Virus record (IMG/VR): IMGVR_UViG_3300013138_000003
Location: 1-39,943 of that record
Reading direction: 5' to 3' (one strand)
DNA length: 39,943 nt
From: a virus
The notes under the pieces were generated by a model. The model did not search any database. It saw only the letters and a list, made by a program, of their open reading frames with translations, and was not told the DNA's origin. Each line of letters begins with the position of its first letter. The first letter of the stretch is position 1. Position numbers and translations under genes: made by a program. Shown here piece after piece: positions 29,302-38,691 of this stretch.

Positions 29302-29847
29302 TTACAGAACACAAGAAAAATAATTCTTCCTCCCATTCTCACGTTGAATAAGCCTTATTTTCGTTACCCCATTAAGCCCTAACCATCTTTTATATTTTTC
29401 AAATGCGTTTCTGTTAAAAAGCGTAGGAATCTTCTTGATCATATTCTTGGTATATCCAAGGTCTTTTTTCACAAAAGCATGATATTCTCCCATCATGCTA
29501 AAAATGGCGGTGCAGACTATAATCCCCTTGTATTTCTGGTCAAATATAACTCGTAACTGATGGCTGGGTGTACCATAGGCATCGAGGTCTATCACATCAA
29601 ACGCATTAAGATTTAACCCTTTCAAGAATTTAATGTTATCCCCTCGGAGATAGACACCGGAGCAATTACCTTTTTCAAGCCGCAATGTTTTTATTTTTTT
29701 GTTTGTTCTTTTTGCGACTTCCCTCCAGAGCAAACCATCTGCTGAAAAGCAATCGAGCACCTTGACCTCGTTCTTATCCGGCAATACTTCAAGCCTTAAT
29801 CGTATTTTCGCTTCCAAGTATGAGTTTCTAATTTGCACTTTGCTCAT
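29302..29847 (-). CDS. Rossmann-fold methyltransferase-like protein
   Basis: 181 residues. EVKVLDCFSADGLLWREVAK resembles the SAM-binding motif I (with DxFSADG for the usual GxGxG), and AFDVIDLDAYGTPSHQLRVI resembles motif IV of Trm1-like tRNA methyltransferases (DLDPFG). GIIVCTAIFSMMGEYHAFVK follows as the next strand-helix. Its position among packaging genes suggests a phage-specific substrate, which I cannot name. Overlaps the ParB-like gene by 20 bases. Confidence 0.6.
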   Translation of the reverse strand: MSKVQIRNSYLEAKIRLRLEVLPDKNEVKVLDCFSADGLLWREVAKRTNKKIKTLRLEKGNCSGVYLRGDNIKFLKGLNLNAFDVIDLDAYGTPSHQLRVIFDQKYKGIIVCTAIFSMMGEYHAFVKKDLGYTKNMIKKIPTLFNRNAFEKYKRWLGLNGVTKIRLIQRENGRKNYFSCVL

Positions 29848-30364
29848 ATTCTACAAACTCATTCTGCTTGATTTTTTGTAATTCGTCCTGAATATCGATA
29901 AACTTGTCCTTTGGGATACTGATCAGGACATGTACCATATCAAAAGCTTTTATATCAACGGTGATTGGGCCGTCGTTAGAATCACCGCCAAACAAATTTT
30001 CAATCTCTTCGTCGGAAAACCCGACATCCTTAAGACTTTCAGCATCGAAATCAATAAGTTTTTCCGGGTCGAACTCTCCGATGTTCTTGTTCAACCTGAG
30101 ATTAAGCTCCTTCTCCTCTGCCTCGGTGAGTTTGCGGGTAGGAACACGGACATCAACCTCGGTGACTCCCTTAGTCTTCAGGATGTCTATCCGCTGGTGT
30201 CCGCCTATAACACGATTGTTCCTGTTGATGATTATCGGAGCGGCCAGATCGAAACGATCCAAACTCACGGATAAATCATGCTTTTGTTTTTCGGTAAGCT
30301 TACGAGGGTTATATGGCGCTGGATTTAATTCGGCTATCTTCCGTCTTTCTGTTTTCCACTTCAT
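29828..30364 (-). CDS. ParB/Srx-like nuclease-domain protein
   Basis: 178 residues. RKIAELNPAPYNPRKLTEKQ, LSVSLDRFDLAAPIIINRNN, RVIGGHQRIDILKTKGVTEV: the GGHQR motif at 54-58 is the core of the ParB N-terminal domain in phage proteins found next to terminase. The C-terminal part (DLDAESLKDVGFSDEEIE-like) is acidic. Probably a nuclease or CTP-binding factor in packaging, not plasmid partition. Confidence 0.88.
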   Translation of the reverse strand: MKWKTERRKIAELNPAPYNPRKLTEKQKHDLSVSLDRFDLAAPIIINRNNRVIGGHQRIDILKTKGVTEVDVRVPTRKLTEAEEKELNLRLNKNIGEFDPEKLIDFDAESLKDVGFSDEEIENLFGGDSNDGPITVDIKAFDMVHVLISIPKDKFIDIQDELQKIKQNEFVEYEQSAN

Positions 30365-30870
30365 TACTTTACCTCCTGGCTTAATTTCTTGAATATGTTC
30401 ACCTTCTTATCTGCATTCTCAAGTTTTCCGCTTTCTATCCTCAACCTTGATGCCGGTGTAAGCCCTAACTGTGCGGCATAAGTAATCGTCTCGGCTTTTA
30501 ATTTTGAGTTTAGAATCATTAGGGGGTTGATAGCTATGGAAGTTCCGGCCCCCCGTGTTAAAATGGACGCAAGGAATGATTTGTCTTTTTCAATCTTCCT
30601 GAGCTCGTCCTGCGTTTTATGCCAGGCGACATAACTTAAACAGAACGCCTCAAGAATTGCCGTATCTATTTTTTCAAAAGGCCGGTAGCATTTCAGTTTA
30701 TCTATCGTCTCAGCCCAAACTTTTTTTTCATCATCGCCAAAACTAACGGGAGCGTCAACATTTGAGAGGTCGCATACCGGCAAAACGCCAAGATTAGCTT
30801 TAGTTATAGACGCTTCGCCGCTTAAAACCTTTAACGATATTTTTTTTGGGATTGATCCGCGTTTTCCCAT
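30364..30870 (-). CDS. terminase small subunit (P27 family)
   Basis: 168 residues: MGKRGSIPKKISLKVLSGEA, DDEKKVWAETIDKLKCYRPF, DTAILEAFCLSYVAWHKTQD, TSIAINPLMILNSKLKAETI, LGLTPASRLRIESG. The conserved NP...LG(L)TPASR pattern identifies the P27 family that recognises the packaging site and recruits the large subunit. Confidence 0.93.
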   Translation of the reverse strand: MGKRGSIPKKISLKVLSGEASITKANLGVLPVCDLSNVDAPVSFGDDEKKVWAETIDKLKCYRPFEKIDTAILEAFCLSYVAWHKTQDELRKIEKDKSFLASILTRGAGTSIAINPLMILNSKLKAETITYAAQLGLTPASRLRIESGKLENADKKVNIFKKLSQEVK

Positions 30871-31113
30871 AAGTCAGAAATTTGCCCTCGCAAAAAAACG
30901 CCTGCCAGACCGGTTTCCAACATCCCCCTCAAACACTTTTTTTATCCCCCCGCCTATCACACTATAAATCATATACTTATGTTATATTGTCAACCATTTA
31001 TAATATATCTATTTACAATAAGTTTTTTAAATCTCTTAATTATAAATACTAATATAATTATAATACCTAAAGGGAGCATATATATAATACAAGATATAAT
31101 ATACTTATATAGT
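30871..31113. promoter_or_regulatory. AT-rich non-coding region upstream of the packaging genes
   Basis: About 240 bases, mostly A and T, between HNH and small terminase; no gene. The minus strand has TTGACA (30987..30992) but no good -10 at normal spacing. The 18-mer AAATCATATACTTATGTT at 30966..30983 repeats the repressor-promoter 18-mer (13607..13624, opposite strand) with one change. A cos or pac site may lie here, next to HNH and small terminase, but none can be seen directly. Confidence 0.5.
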
Positions 31114-31434
31114 TTATATAGTATTACTCTCATCGTCCTCCGGTATCGGGTATCCATCCAATCCTATCTTGTTGGGTGGTGGCTTAATGCCCAAGTCTTT
31201 GGCCGTCTTCTCTTCATGGCATCTCTCACATATCCCTTGCAGGTTATCTCTTGCGTCCGTTCCACCCTTAGAGAGCGGGGTTATGTGGTCTATCTGCATC
31301 GCCGGTTTACGCTTACAGATACTACAGATAGGCTCTTCAACGAGCACGACATGGCGCATGGCAATCCACCGACGACCCCTTGTTCTGTGCTGTTCGTGTT
31401 TGCTTCTATCAAAGCGTTTTCTTTGCCAAGACAT
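31114..31434 (-). CDS. HNH endonuclease
   Basis: 106 residues. ICSICKRKPAMQIDHITPLS, GGTDARDNLQGICERCHEEK: the DH at the heart of the HNH motif with two CxxC zinc pairs. Small HNH proteins beside the small terminase assist cutting at cos in HK97-like phages. Overlaps the upstream gene by 26 bases. Confidence 0.93.
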   Translation of the reverse strand: MSWQRKRFDRSKHEQHRTRGRRWIAMRHVVLVEEPICSICKRKPAMQIDHITPLSKGGTDARDNLQGICERCHEEKTAKDLGIKPPPNKIGLDGYPIPEDDESNTI

Positions 31435-32422
31435 ACTCTCTTTGCTTTTGATTAAGACCGTTCATCAATCTATCGGCAAGCAATGGTTCGGACATGGACA
31501 TAGTATAGATGTTGGTGATATATGATGCTTCCTTCTCTACTGCTTTCATATCAGGATTATAAGACAGTATCTTATTATATATATCATCAAATCCTCCACG
31601 CCTAATCTTATAGGTGTGATTCTGGAGCAGGTGATAACCGACTGAGGCGAACCTCAAGCCCTTTGTCACTCCCTCGAATATGACCGTTGACGAATAGGCC
31701 GTGTGCGCGTCGAATTGGAATAATGTTCTCAATGATTCGTTGACCTTTCTCATGTTCGGATAAAAGTATTTCGCTGAGCTTGAGCCACTCTTAGGGTGTG
31801 CCTTGAATAAAAATATAGTTTGAGGATTATTCCCGCATAAACAACCGAGGTATTCGTCGTATGCCATATCTTCCGGGGATTCGACTAACGACATATCCCA
31901 GGGAACCTGCCCATAGATAACGACGGTCTTCTTGTCTTTGGGAATACTATACTTGATAAGAATTTCTTCTTTCGTCCTGTCGGGTGGTTGCGGCTCGCGG
32001 TCTTTCTTGGGCCAATCGACAGGAAGATCGCACTCCCCGATTGATTGCGTGTCTTTCGTGTATTGCAGGCCGATATCGTCAAAGATGAGCTTATCGTCAA
32101 AGAAATACTCAGTAAACACCGTCCTAATACCTAATTCTTTACAGATTTTCTCCGCGACGTTGGAATAAATAAATAATTTCTGCGTGATGAGGACAAGCTC
32201 TATTTTATGCCGGATAAGGATATCCCTGAACTGGTCTTCGAGCGCTTTCTCAGGAGTTTCCCGGTGCTTCCACAAATGACAACTTTTGAACACGCCGCTT
32301 CGCTTGTATTCATCAAGACATTTATGGTCTATGTTGTGGACTCCATGCCCTTGCGCGACGAGGTTCTTTGCCACCGCTATCCCCATCCACGGCTGTAATC
32401 TGCAAATAAGTATTTCCATCAT
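31409..32422 (-). CDS. capsule-type glycosyltransferase-like protein
   Basis: 337 residues; ATG 32422 overlaps the upstream stop as ATGA. MMEILICRLQPWMGIAVAKN and the segments VFTEYFFDDKLIFDDIGLQY, KKTVVIYGQVPWDMSLVESP and FLFKAHPKSGSSSAKYF resemble capsule polysaccharide enzymes of the KpsC/KpsS (beta-Kdo transferase) type, whose KxHP motif is visible in FKAHPKS. Probably modifies a surface or virion glycan. Specific substrate unknown. Confidence 0.6.
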   Translation of the reverse strand: MMEILICRLQPWMGIAVAKNLVAQGHGVHNIDHKCLDEYKRSGVFKSCHLWKHRETPEKALEDQFRDILIRHKIELVLITQKLFIYSNVAEKICKELGIRTVFTEYFFDDKLIFDDIGLQYTKDTQSIGECDLPVDWPKKDREPQPPDRTKEEILIKYSIPKDKKTVVIYGQVPWDMSLVESPEDMAYDEYLGCLCGNNPQTIFLFKAHPKSGSSSAKYFYPNMRKVNESLRTLFQFDAHTAYSSTVIFEGVTKGLRFASVGYHLLQNHTYKIRRGGFDDIYNKILSYNPDMKAVEKEASYITNIYTMSMSEPLLADRLMNGLNQKQREYVLAKKTL

Positions 32423-33033
32423 TTTCTCCGCAAAAAATGGAAACACCTTTTTTCAAAGGCAAAAGACCAGATGTCCTCACGGCCCGCACGTATCTCGAAA
32501 TTATCCACGTCAAGGCATGAGAACCCAAAGTCAGCCATATACCGGATAAGCCCGTGCGGAGTGAAATACCAGTAATGCTCAGTCAACCGAAAATGTTTTG
32601 AGCGCAGGATATGGCTCATGTCGCGGAATATCGGGATCGAGATGAAAACTTTCGTCTTTGCATCCATAAGCCGGAGCAATTCGGAGTGGTCTTTGATATG
32701 CTCGAAGCTGTCGAAGAATGAATAGGCAAGGAATACGTGGTCGTTTATATCCATGTATTTACCAGCTTCTTTCAACTCGCGAACAGTATAGGGGTTGATG
32801 TCATATCCGAACGTGTCCTCCCGCGCCTTAACAAATTGCCCTGCCCCGGCGCCGACATCAAGCAATCTGCCGGAATGCCATTTCTCGATAAATTTTATTC
32901 TGGACTCCGTTAGCAACACCCCCATCGGAGTACCGGCATAGCCGACGTATTTCTTGAAATACGCCTCGTCATACTCGCGCGGCGTAATATCAACAAACCC
33001 GTATTCTTTAAATATGTCCCACGACAACTTCAT
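32419..33033 (-). CDS. class I SAM-dependent methyltransferase
   Basis: 204 residues. SGRLLDVGAGAGQFVKARED is motif I, TFGYDINPYTVRELKEAG motif II. The family (Methyltransf_23-like) acts on small molecules or sugars. FSFLAYSFFDSFEHIKDHSE-type segment and WYFTPHGLIRYMADFGFSCL support it. Sits between two glycosyltransferase-like genes with 1-4 base overlaps, so it may methylate the same glycan. Confidence 0.8.
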   Translation of the reverse strand: MKLSWDIFKEYGFVDITPREYDEAYFKKYVGYAGTPMGVLLTESRIKFIEKWHSGRLLDVGAGAGQFVKAREDTFGYDINPYTVRELKEAGKYMDINDHVFLAYSFFDSFEHIKDHSELLRLMDAKTKVFISIPIFRDMSHILRSKHFRLTEHYWYFTPHGLIRYMADFGFSCLDVDNFEIRAGREDIWSFAFEKRCFHFLRRK

Positions 33034-33929
33034 TACCCACCTTTTAGGATTTCATTTAACCTCGACAATAACCTGTCCTGTGGGATTTCTTTGTTGCAGG
33101 TATGCCCGACCATCTGTGACTGACGGCACGGACAGAACGGGTCAGGCTCAACATAACCGACTTGATAGAACCGGACGTCATTGAACATCGCGTGAGGAAT
33201 ATGACCACCATAAATAAAAAAAGATTTCTTTCTCAAAATCTGGCACATGGGGAGGATGTTGCAGACCATCGAGACGACAAGATCGGATTTTGCCAATAGG
33301 TCGAAAGTATCCCATATTCCCAAGTGGTTGACATAATGCCGATCTCTTTTTTCATCGATCCCCGATGGCTCATTACCGTAATAATCCTCTCTATTCCCTA
33401 TGTCGCCGACCGTAACGATGTAATAATCCTGCCGGAGATAATCAATGCATAACTGAAAATGCTCCATGAGTGGGGTACGCGCATCACACGGCCATTCTTT
33501 CCTTGAGGATGGCAAGCGCATGACACAGAGGAGCTTCTTTTTCTTACGCGCCCGTTCTTTGATTTCGTCGGCCTCCCTTGACGGCGATGGGGTAAAATCA
33601 AAATAAAAATCGCCTTCAAGCGGGATAATGTTTTCAAAGGCTTGCATCATGGTCAAGCTTTTCCTGAAGCCTTGATGGTAGTCGAATTTCAACCGCTCAC
33701 CATGCGGCCTGTGCTCCGACCTTCTGGCATATAGCCCATTACCGGTCATGTTGCTTGCCTGCAACTTTAAATTGGTCGTCGCCTTGAAACAATAAACATT
33801 GGGGAACTGAAAAAACTCAGGGAACGGCGTGTAGAGAAAGACCTCTCCCCGTTGCGCCAATTTGTGCACAAAAGGGATTTCGTAGATGTTGTCCCCGAAA
33901 CCGAAGTAGCTGTCGACGATGTGGTTCAT
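33033..33929 (-). CDS. glycosyltransferase (family 9-like)
   Basis: 298 residues from MNHIVDSYFGFGDNIYEIPF; an in-frame extension to 34010 lies inside the upstream gene. FGFGDNIYEIPFVHKLAQRG resembles the GIGDxxxxxP motif of ADP-heptose-type GT9 enzymes; HLGIWDTFDLLAKSDLVVSM resembles the acceptor/nucleotide region. CPCRQSQMVGHTCNKEIPQD near the end is Cys-rich. Substrate unknown. Confidence 0.65.
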   Translation of the reverse strand: MNHIVDSYFGFGDNIYEIPFVHKLAQRGEVFLYTPFPEFFQFPNVYCFKATTNLKLQASNMTGNGLYARRSEHRPHGERLKFDYHQGFRKSLTMMQAFENIIPLEGDFYFDFTPSPSREADEIKERARKKKKLLCVMRLPSSRKEWPCDARTPLMEHFQLCIDYLRQDYYIVTVGDIGNREDYYGNEPSGIDEKRDRHYVNHLGIWDTFDLLAKSDLVVSMVCNILPMCQILRKKSFFIYGGHIPHAMFNDVRFYQVGYVEPDPFCPCRQSQMVGHTCNKEIPQDRLLSRLNEILKGG

Positions 33930-33946
33930 GCGCTTCGTAATTTCTA

Positions 33947-34714
33947 TTAACTCCCTAATGGTATCCAATAAACGGATAATCCATCGAACCCTGTTTTTAC
34001 AACTTTCCAATAATTATTCTTCTTAACTGGCATCATAAAAGATTGATAAAGAACAGTACTATCAAACCACCATACTGAACATTGACCCCGAACTGTACTG
34101 GGGTCAGCATTAGCATCCGTGTATCCTTTTGCATTCGACTTGGTCTGATTTCCACTGCCGGTTAGAATAGCACAAACAAATCCATCGGTTGTTGCTTGTT
34201 GAGCCCCATAATCCGCAGTCTTATCTACCCAAGCACCAAAACCTGTGGTGGGAAGATTCGTCAACTGGCTACCGTCAACGGGGGGGAGTTTACTCGAAGT
34301 ATCAAGCTGAACGATATTACTCGCCCCAGTCCCCACGGTCAACCCGTCTTTAAGTTTTTTCGACGTGCTGTCCCATTGGGGGATTTTATTTTCTGTGGTC
34401 GAAGCAGGCGCGATGACTTTAGTGTCCGCATACGTCTTCGTAGCTTTTTGGGTCGCTATCTTGCTGTCTGAATTAGCCGCCAATGTTCCGTCGGTATCAG
34501 CCGCCTCTAACCCTACCGTAATCCATGCGTCATTGGCGTTGTTCCGGCGTTTCAGCAATCCGGCCGAGGTGTCATACCACCACATGTTGGGATATTTCGT
34601 TACCGGCTCGGTCGCTCCGCTGTTGTTGGTGATAATAGCCTGTAAAACACTGTTCAAATCAGCCCTGAGAGCCGCTCCCGGAGCGTTCTCGATAATATAG
34701 TCATGCTGTGCCAT
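33947..34714 (-). CDS. tail fibre-like protein, 255 aa
   Basis: MAQHDYIIENAPGAALRADL, NSVLQAIITNNSGATEPVTK, YPNMWWYDTSAGLLKRRNNA are the standard N-terminus of many phage short fibres. GLTVGTGASNIVQLDTSSKL and PPVDGSQLTNLPTTGFGAWV are fibre repeats. AAAAAAGGAGGACGT precedes the start. It lies after the tip protein, as expected for a receptor-binding or side fibre. Confidence 0.85.
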   Translation of the reverse strand: MAQHDYIIENAPGAALRADLNSVLQAIITNNSGATEPVTKYPNMWWYDTSAGLLKRRNNANDAWITVGLEAADTDGTLAANSDSKIATQKATKTYADTKVIAPASTTENKIPQWDSTSKKLKDGLTVGTGASNIVQLDTSSKLPPVDGSQLTNLPTTGFGAWVDKTADYGAQQATTDGFVCAILTGSGNQTKSNAKGYTDANADPSTVRGQCSVWWFDSTVLYQSFMMPVKKNNYWKVVKTGFDGLSVYWIPLGS

Positions 34715-34727
34715 ACGTCCTCCTTTT

Positions 34728-37700
34728 TTAGGTTATCTCGTCAATATCTATCCCCAACTCGCTAATCAGAATGTTGTAATCAAGGCTGTCCCTCTCCAAA
34801 ACAATATAAAACTGAAACGCCCTCGCGTTAAACTCCGCACTGTCCAGCCTCTCCCATGCACTCCACGCCGGAGAAGAAATAGCCGGGTCGTCGTCGGTAT
34901 GCCTGACGAAGACCCGCGCGTCAGCCCCGCCAACGACTTCCCCGTCGAAATCCTGCCAGTCATCTATGTTTGCAAGCCTTGAATCTATCTCATCGTTGAC
35001 ATTGTAAATACTGACGGATAATCTCGTCGTTACTCTGACGTTTTTAACCGACCCCATATCAATCCCATCCTCGAAATAATACGTGCCGGATAAAACCGGC
35101 GGAGATGAACCGTCAATAAGTTTCAAAGCTCCCTCTAAAATTTCAGTCCCGTTATGCGAACCTAAAAAGACCGGCGCTTCGTCTAAGGTGGTGACTGACG
35201 CAAATTCATTGAGGCTTACTTGTTTTGTGGTTACTGTGGTAATGGTTTCTGCGGGATTGCCGTCGACATCGTACACACGGGCAAGATACGTCCCTTCCTT
35301 GAGCGGCAAGACGGCAAAAAGTGTCCGGGCCATAGCCGATTGCCCTATGCTGACGCTGCTGCCCCACGTGGCGTCTTCCATCAAGGGGGAATGCCGGAAC
35401 TCGACCTCGCCGCCAAAGAGCACGTCAATCTCATCCGGCCTATCCCACCGGATCAACGCCTGGGCCCCGAACGCCGAAATCGTCATATTCGTAAGCGGCG
35501 AAGGAGACGATGACCTGCCGACAACGGTATAGCCGGAGATAGTCGTCCACGGGCCGGGAAGCAGTTTTCCGTTGACTTTCCACCGCAGGCGGATATCAAC
35601 GATCTCATTTGTCCTGACATCGCCGATAAACACATAACCATTCCCCTGTTCTTCGATAACCGCCGCATAAAACGCTTCATCTGTCCCATGTTGCCGTATC
35701 TGGACAATGATCTCGTTTCCCGTTCCGAAGATATTTTTATTCAAAGGGTCGAAGTTTATCCCGATTCTTACTTTGAGCGTCCCGGTCGAACTGATGACCA
35801 TCGCGCTCTCATCGGATACCATAGATGTTACATTCGGCGCGGGGATAATATCTTGGGCGGTAATCTTAGTCACAAACTCAGGGATAGTTTCGGTGTCGCA
35901 ATCGTAAATCGCGGGGCGGTATGGGACGGCTATGATCGTCGCTTGCAGATTATTGTCCGGCGAAATCGAGATGACTGTCGCGTCTTCAGTCTCCTCTCCA
36001 AACTCTCCGAAACAAACGAGGTCTCCGATATTGACGGCTTGCTCCGGCGGAGACCCGATACCGGCAATGGTTTCCGAGAAAACAAGAAGTTTCGTCGTTC
36101 CTTCGGACGTTTCAACCTGGGCGGTAAGACCGGGGTTATCTACCGTACGGATAACGACACCGTAGGTCTTCCCGACTTCCATAGTCACTTCTTCGTCGAG
36201 CTCGATTGAGATGGTCGATTTATCGTCATGGTTTGTAACGACGCTTTTGATCCTGCCCTGCGCCAGTCCTACGACCATCACATCATGCGCTATTTTGATC
36301 CAATCACCTCTCCGGTAAGTCAGAAATTCCATGTCCTGTTTGAACGTCCAGCGCTCCGGTTGATTCAATACCTGCGATATCCTCCATCTACCTAACCGGT
36401 AAATCTGGTCGGGGTCGGTTACTCCGAGCAATTCCAACGACTCGAATTTCGTGGCATTTTCGTCGTTGTATCCGTCGCGGTAAACCCTGCGTTCATCGGT
36501 CTTGTAATCCTGGTCTTCGTTGGAGAATTGTATGCGCCATCCATGCGGCGGGTCCAGAAAGAACTTTTCGGCAGAGAAATCAAAACTGTTGCGCGGAGTA
36601 ATAACGCTGACAGGGGAATCTTGCTCGCGGTCAATGACTACCGACCATTTTCCGTCTATCATCGTAGGGGCGGCTCTACCGGCGGCGCAGATATCTCTTA
36701 AAGTATCCCAGACAGAAGCGGAATAATCGCGGACTTGATTGAATTTGAAGCCTTTCTCCTTGCAGGACTCATGCCAATCCTGCAACGCCTCAAGGTCAAT
36801 TCTATCGTCATCAAGCGGCACGGCCATACCGTTTCCTTGCAAAGTGAATCTATACAATGAGGCCGGATTCTGCGTTGCCTGGGTGATCCATGTTTGCGTA
36901 TCAATATCCCAATCAGGACATACCCTGGTCACGATGCCGGAGAAATCATCAATGACCCCGTTTAACTGATCAGTGGCTTTAATGACCAATGCCGTCATCG
37001 CCAGAGGGACTGGAGAATCAACGGGACTTTCTATTTTTATCGATCTTAACACCGTCCAATACGTCAAATCGGATATGAGGCTTGATTCCGTATCAGCGGT
37101 TGTCCTGCGGACCCGGATGTCGTATTGCGTCCTCTCCGCAACTCCCCAGCGGATGCCATATCGTAATCCTGATGTCCTCTTGGCGGTAAAGGTTATGCTG
37201 TCGAGTAGATCACCGGTCTTATTGAGCCAGGAAGGGTCGCACGTCACCGTGAACTTGTCCCCGGCGGTATCAATGTTTGCCCAGGGATCGCCGCTGTCGG
37301 TCTTGCGGTATTGTATCTCGACCTTGACAGACCTCGATTGTTTATTGCCACCTTCGTCATATTCAACGAGCCCACTGGGGAATGAAATATCAAGGCTTAT
37401 CTCGTCGGCGTTGATGTTCGTCGTCCGGGTGATCCAGCCTGCCGCAGAGGTCAAGGCGATGGTAAAATCTTCCTGGCTTACCGCCTCCGGGAATAACGTC
37501 AACGCCTCGTCAGATACATATCCCTCCCGGTGCTCGATCTGATAATCGCTGAACTCAGTCAATAGCGTATCGCCGATTTTTAGGCTGGTTGTATCTATTG
37601 ACAGCGGGCCGATCCCCCAGATAAAAAGCATACGGATATACTGGTCGTCGCCGATGATCTCCGTGTACGGCTTAGACCCCTGTCGCGGAGTCTGCCTGAA

Positions 37701-38276
37701 TTTTCCCAGAGTTACCGGAACTACTCCAAACGGGTCTATCGAGTTGCTGGACCCCTCGACATATAACGTATTGCTGTCGCTGGAATCTGTTCCCGACAAC
37801 GCGTCGAGTTTCGGGACAGCCGTAGGACAAAGCGCGTTTACGGCAAGCATACCGGCTGCCGAAACTACTGCCGTATACATTGCTCGTGCTAATGTTACCC
37901 AGGCTCCAGCGGCTTTGATTGTAGCGGCACTAAACCCCATCAAACTAAGAGCTGCGCCTGCGGTAGCCATAGCCAACGCGATTGCCGCTATTGTCAATAC
38001 AATCCGCAATACGTCTTTTCCACCGCCTCCCCCGCCATGTGGAACAGGACAAGCCCTTACCTCGACGATCTCCCCGGCTTTCGGCTTGTGCTCAGCCCAT
38101 ATCTTTTTTGGGATGACTTTCCCGTTGATGAAAACAACGGCATAACGGAGCTTCGTTATATCCGGTTGGGCATATAAGACCATGTCCTTGACGGTCGTTC
38201 CCTCGGCAAATTCAAGCCTGCTCCGCGCCGACTTGAACGGATGAACGACTGCCGTCATTTTTATTTTTTCAGGCAT
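34728..38276 (-). CDS. tail tip / host-specificity protein (J-like)
   Basis: 1182 residues. Residues 1-80 form a ubiquitin-like beta-grasp domain as in lambda gpI (VKDMVLYAQPDITKLRYAVV), followed by a Gly-rich linker HGGGGGGKD and two hydrophobic segments (about 90-110 and 125-145). SSNSIDPFGVVPVTLGKFRQ, DDQYIRMLFIWGIGPLSIDT and the WHESCKEKGFKFNQVRDYSA region are typical of gpJ-like tips. A fibronectin-like C-terminal half follows. An I-J fusion of this kind is seen in HK97-like phages. It determines receptor contact. Confidence 0.92.
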   Translation of the reverse strand: MPEKIKMTAVVHPFKSARSRLEFAEGTTVKDMVLYAQPDITKLRYAVVFINGKVIPKKIWAEHKPKAGEIVEVRACPVPHGGGGGGKDVLRIVLTIAAIALAMATAGAALSLMGFSAATIKAAGAWVTLARAMYTAVVSAAGMLAVNALCPTAVPKLDALSGTDSSDSNTLYVEGSSNSIDPFGVVPVTLGKFRQTPRQGSKPYTEIIGDDQYIRMLFIWGIGPLSIDTTSLKIGDTLLTEFSDYQIEHREGYVSDEALTLFPEAVSQEDFTIALTSAAGWITRTTNINADEISLDISFPSGLVEYDEGGNKQSRSVKVEIQYRKTDSGDPWANIDTAGDKFTVTCDPSWLNKTGDLLDSITFTAKRTSGLRYGIRWGVAERTQYDIRVRRTTADTESSLISDLTYWTVLRSIKIESPVDSPVPLAMTALVIKATDQLNGVIDDFSGIVTRVCPDWDIDTQTWITQATQNPASLYRFTLQGNGMAVPLDDDRIDLEALQDWHESCKEKGFKFNQVRDYSASVWDTLRDICAAGRAAPTMIDGKWSVVIDREQDSPVSVITPRNSFDFSAEKFFLDPPHGWRIQFSNEDQDYKTDERRVYRDGYNDENATKFESLELLGVTDPDQIYRLGRWRISQVLNQPERWTFKQDMEFLTYRRGDWIKIAHDVMVVGLAQGRIKSVVTNHDDKSTISIELDEEVTMEVGKTYGVVIRTVDNPGLTAQVETSEGTTKLLVFSETIAGIGSPPEQAVNIGDLVCFGEFGEETEDATVISISPDNNLQATIIAVPYRPAIYDCDTETIPEFVTKITAQDIIPAPNVTSMVSDESAMVISSTGTLKVRIGINFDPLNKNIFGTGNEIIVQIRQHGTDEAFYAAVIEEQGNGYVFIGDVRTNEIVDIRLRWKVNGKLLPGPWTTISGYTVVGRSSSPSPLTNMTISAFGAQALIRWDRPDEIDVLFGGEVEFRHSPLMEDATWGSSVSIGQSAMARTLFAVLPLKEGTYLARVYDVDGNPAETITTVTTKQVSLNEFASVTTLDEAPVFLGSHNGTEILEGALKLIDGSSPPVLSGTYYFEDGIDMGSVKNVRVTTRLSVSIYNVNDEIDSRLANIDDWQDFDGEVVGGADARVFVRHTDDDPAISSPAWSAWERLDSAEFNARAFQFYIVLERDSLDYNILISELGIDIDEIT

Positions 38277-38691
38277 TCCGCACCTTCAATCGGTAAATTC
38301 CCTCAACCCGCTTCTTCCATTTCGCGCTGTTTATCCGCTCGATGACCGTGTTGATTTTTTTCTCGCAATGGATAAATCTGTTTTTATCGAGCATGACCCC
38401 CAGATGTGTCTCGGTATCTCCGAACCGGAAAAGCACGATGTCAAGCGCCTTGAAATCATTGACTTTATCCCAGTATTGTTTTTGCGACAGAATAATATCA
38501 TTGATGACGCGTCTTGACGCCTTCGTGTCCCCGGCATTGACATAATCATCCAGAAAAAGAGGCAATTCAATCCCCAGGACATCACGATAGCAAAGGTAGG
38601 CCACGCCGTAACAGTCCCAGAAAGAATAACTGCGCCCTTTGTCTTTGAACTTTACCCGAAGAGCATTATAAACAAACTCTTTCAGCGTCAT
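38269..38691 (-). CDS. NlpC/P60-type tail tip peptidoglycan hydrolase
   Basis: 140 residues. The catalytic Cys27 is in SYSFWDCYGVAYLCYRD, His96 in GDTETHLGVML and His108 in RFIHCEKK, the Cys-His-His arrangement of the NlpC/P60 fold (lambda gpK-like). It helps DNA pass the cell wall. Overlaps J and the DUF1833 gene by 4-8 bases. Confidence 0.9.
   Translation of the reverse strand: MTLKEFVYNALRVKFKDKGRSYSFWDCYGVAYLCYRDVLGIELPLFLDDYVNAGDTKASRRVINDIILSQKQYWDKVNDFKALDIVLFRFGDTETHLGVMLDKNRFIHCEKKINTVIERINSAKWKKRVEGIYRLKVRNA

Noticed and set aside
29828-30364. Plasmid partition system
   Set aside because: Only a ParB-like domain protein in a packaging cluster, no ParA and no centromere-like repeats.
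30987-30992. TTGACA upstream of the small terminase as a full promoter
   Set aside because: The only good -10 (TATAGT) is 21 bases away, too far for a normal promoter; kept only as a possible regulatory region.
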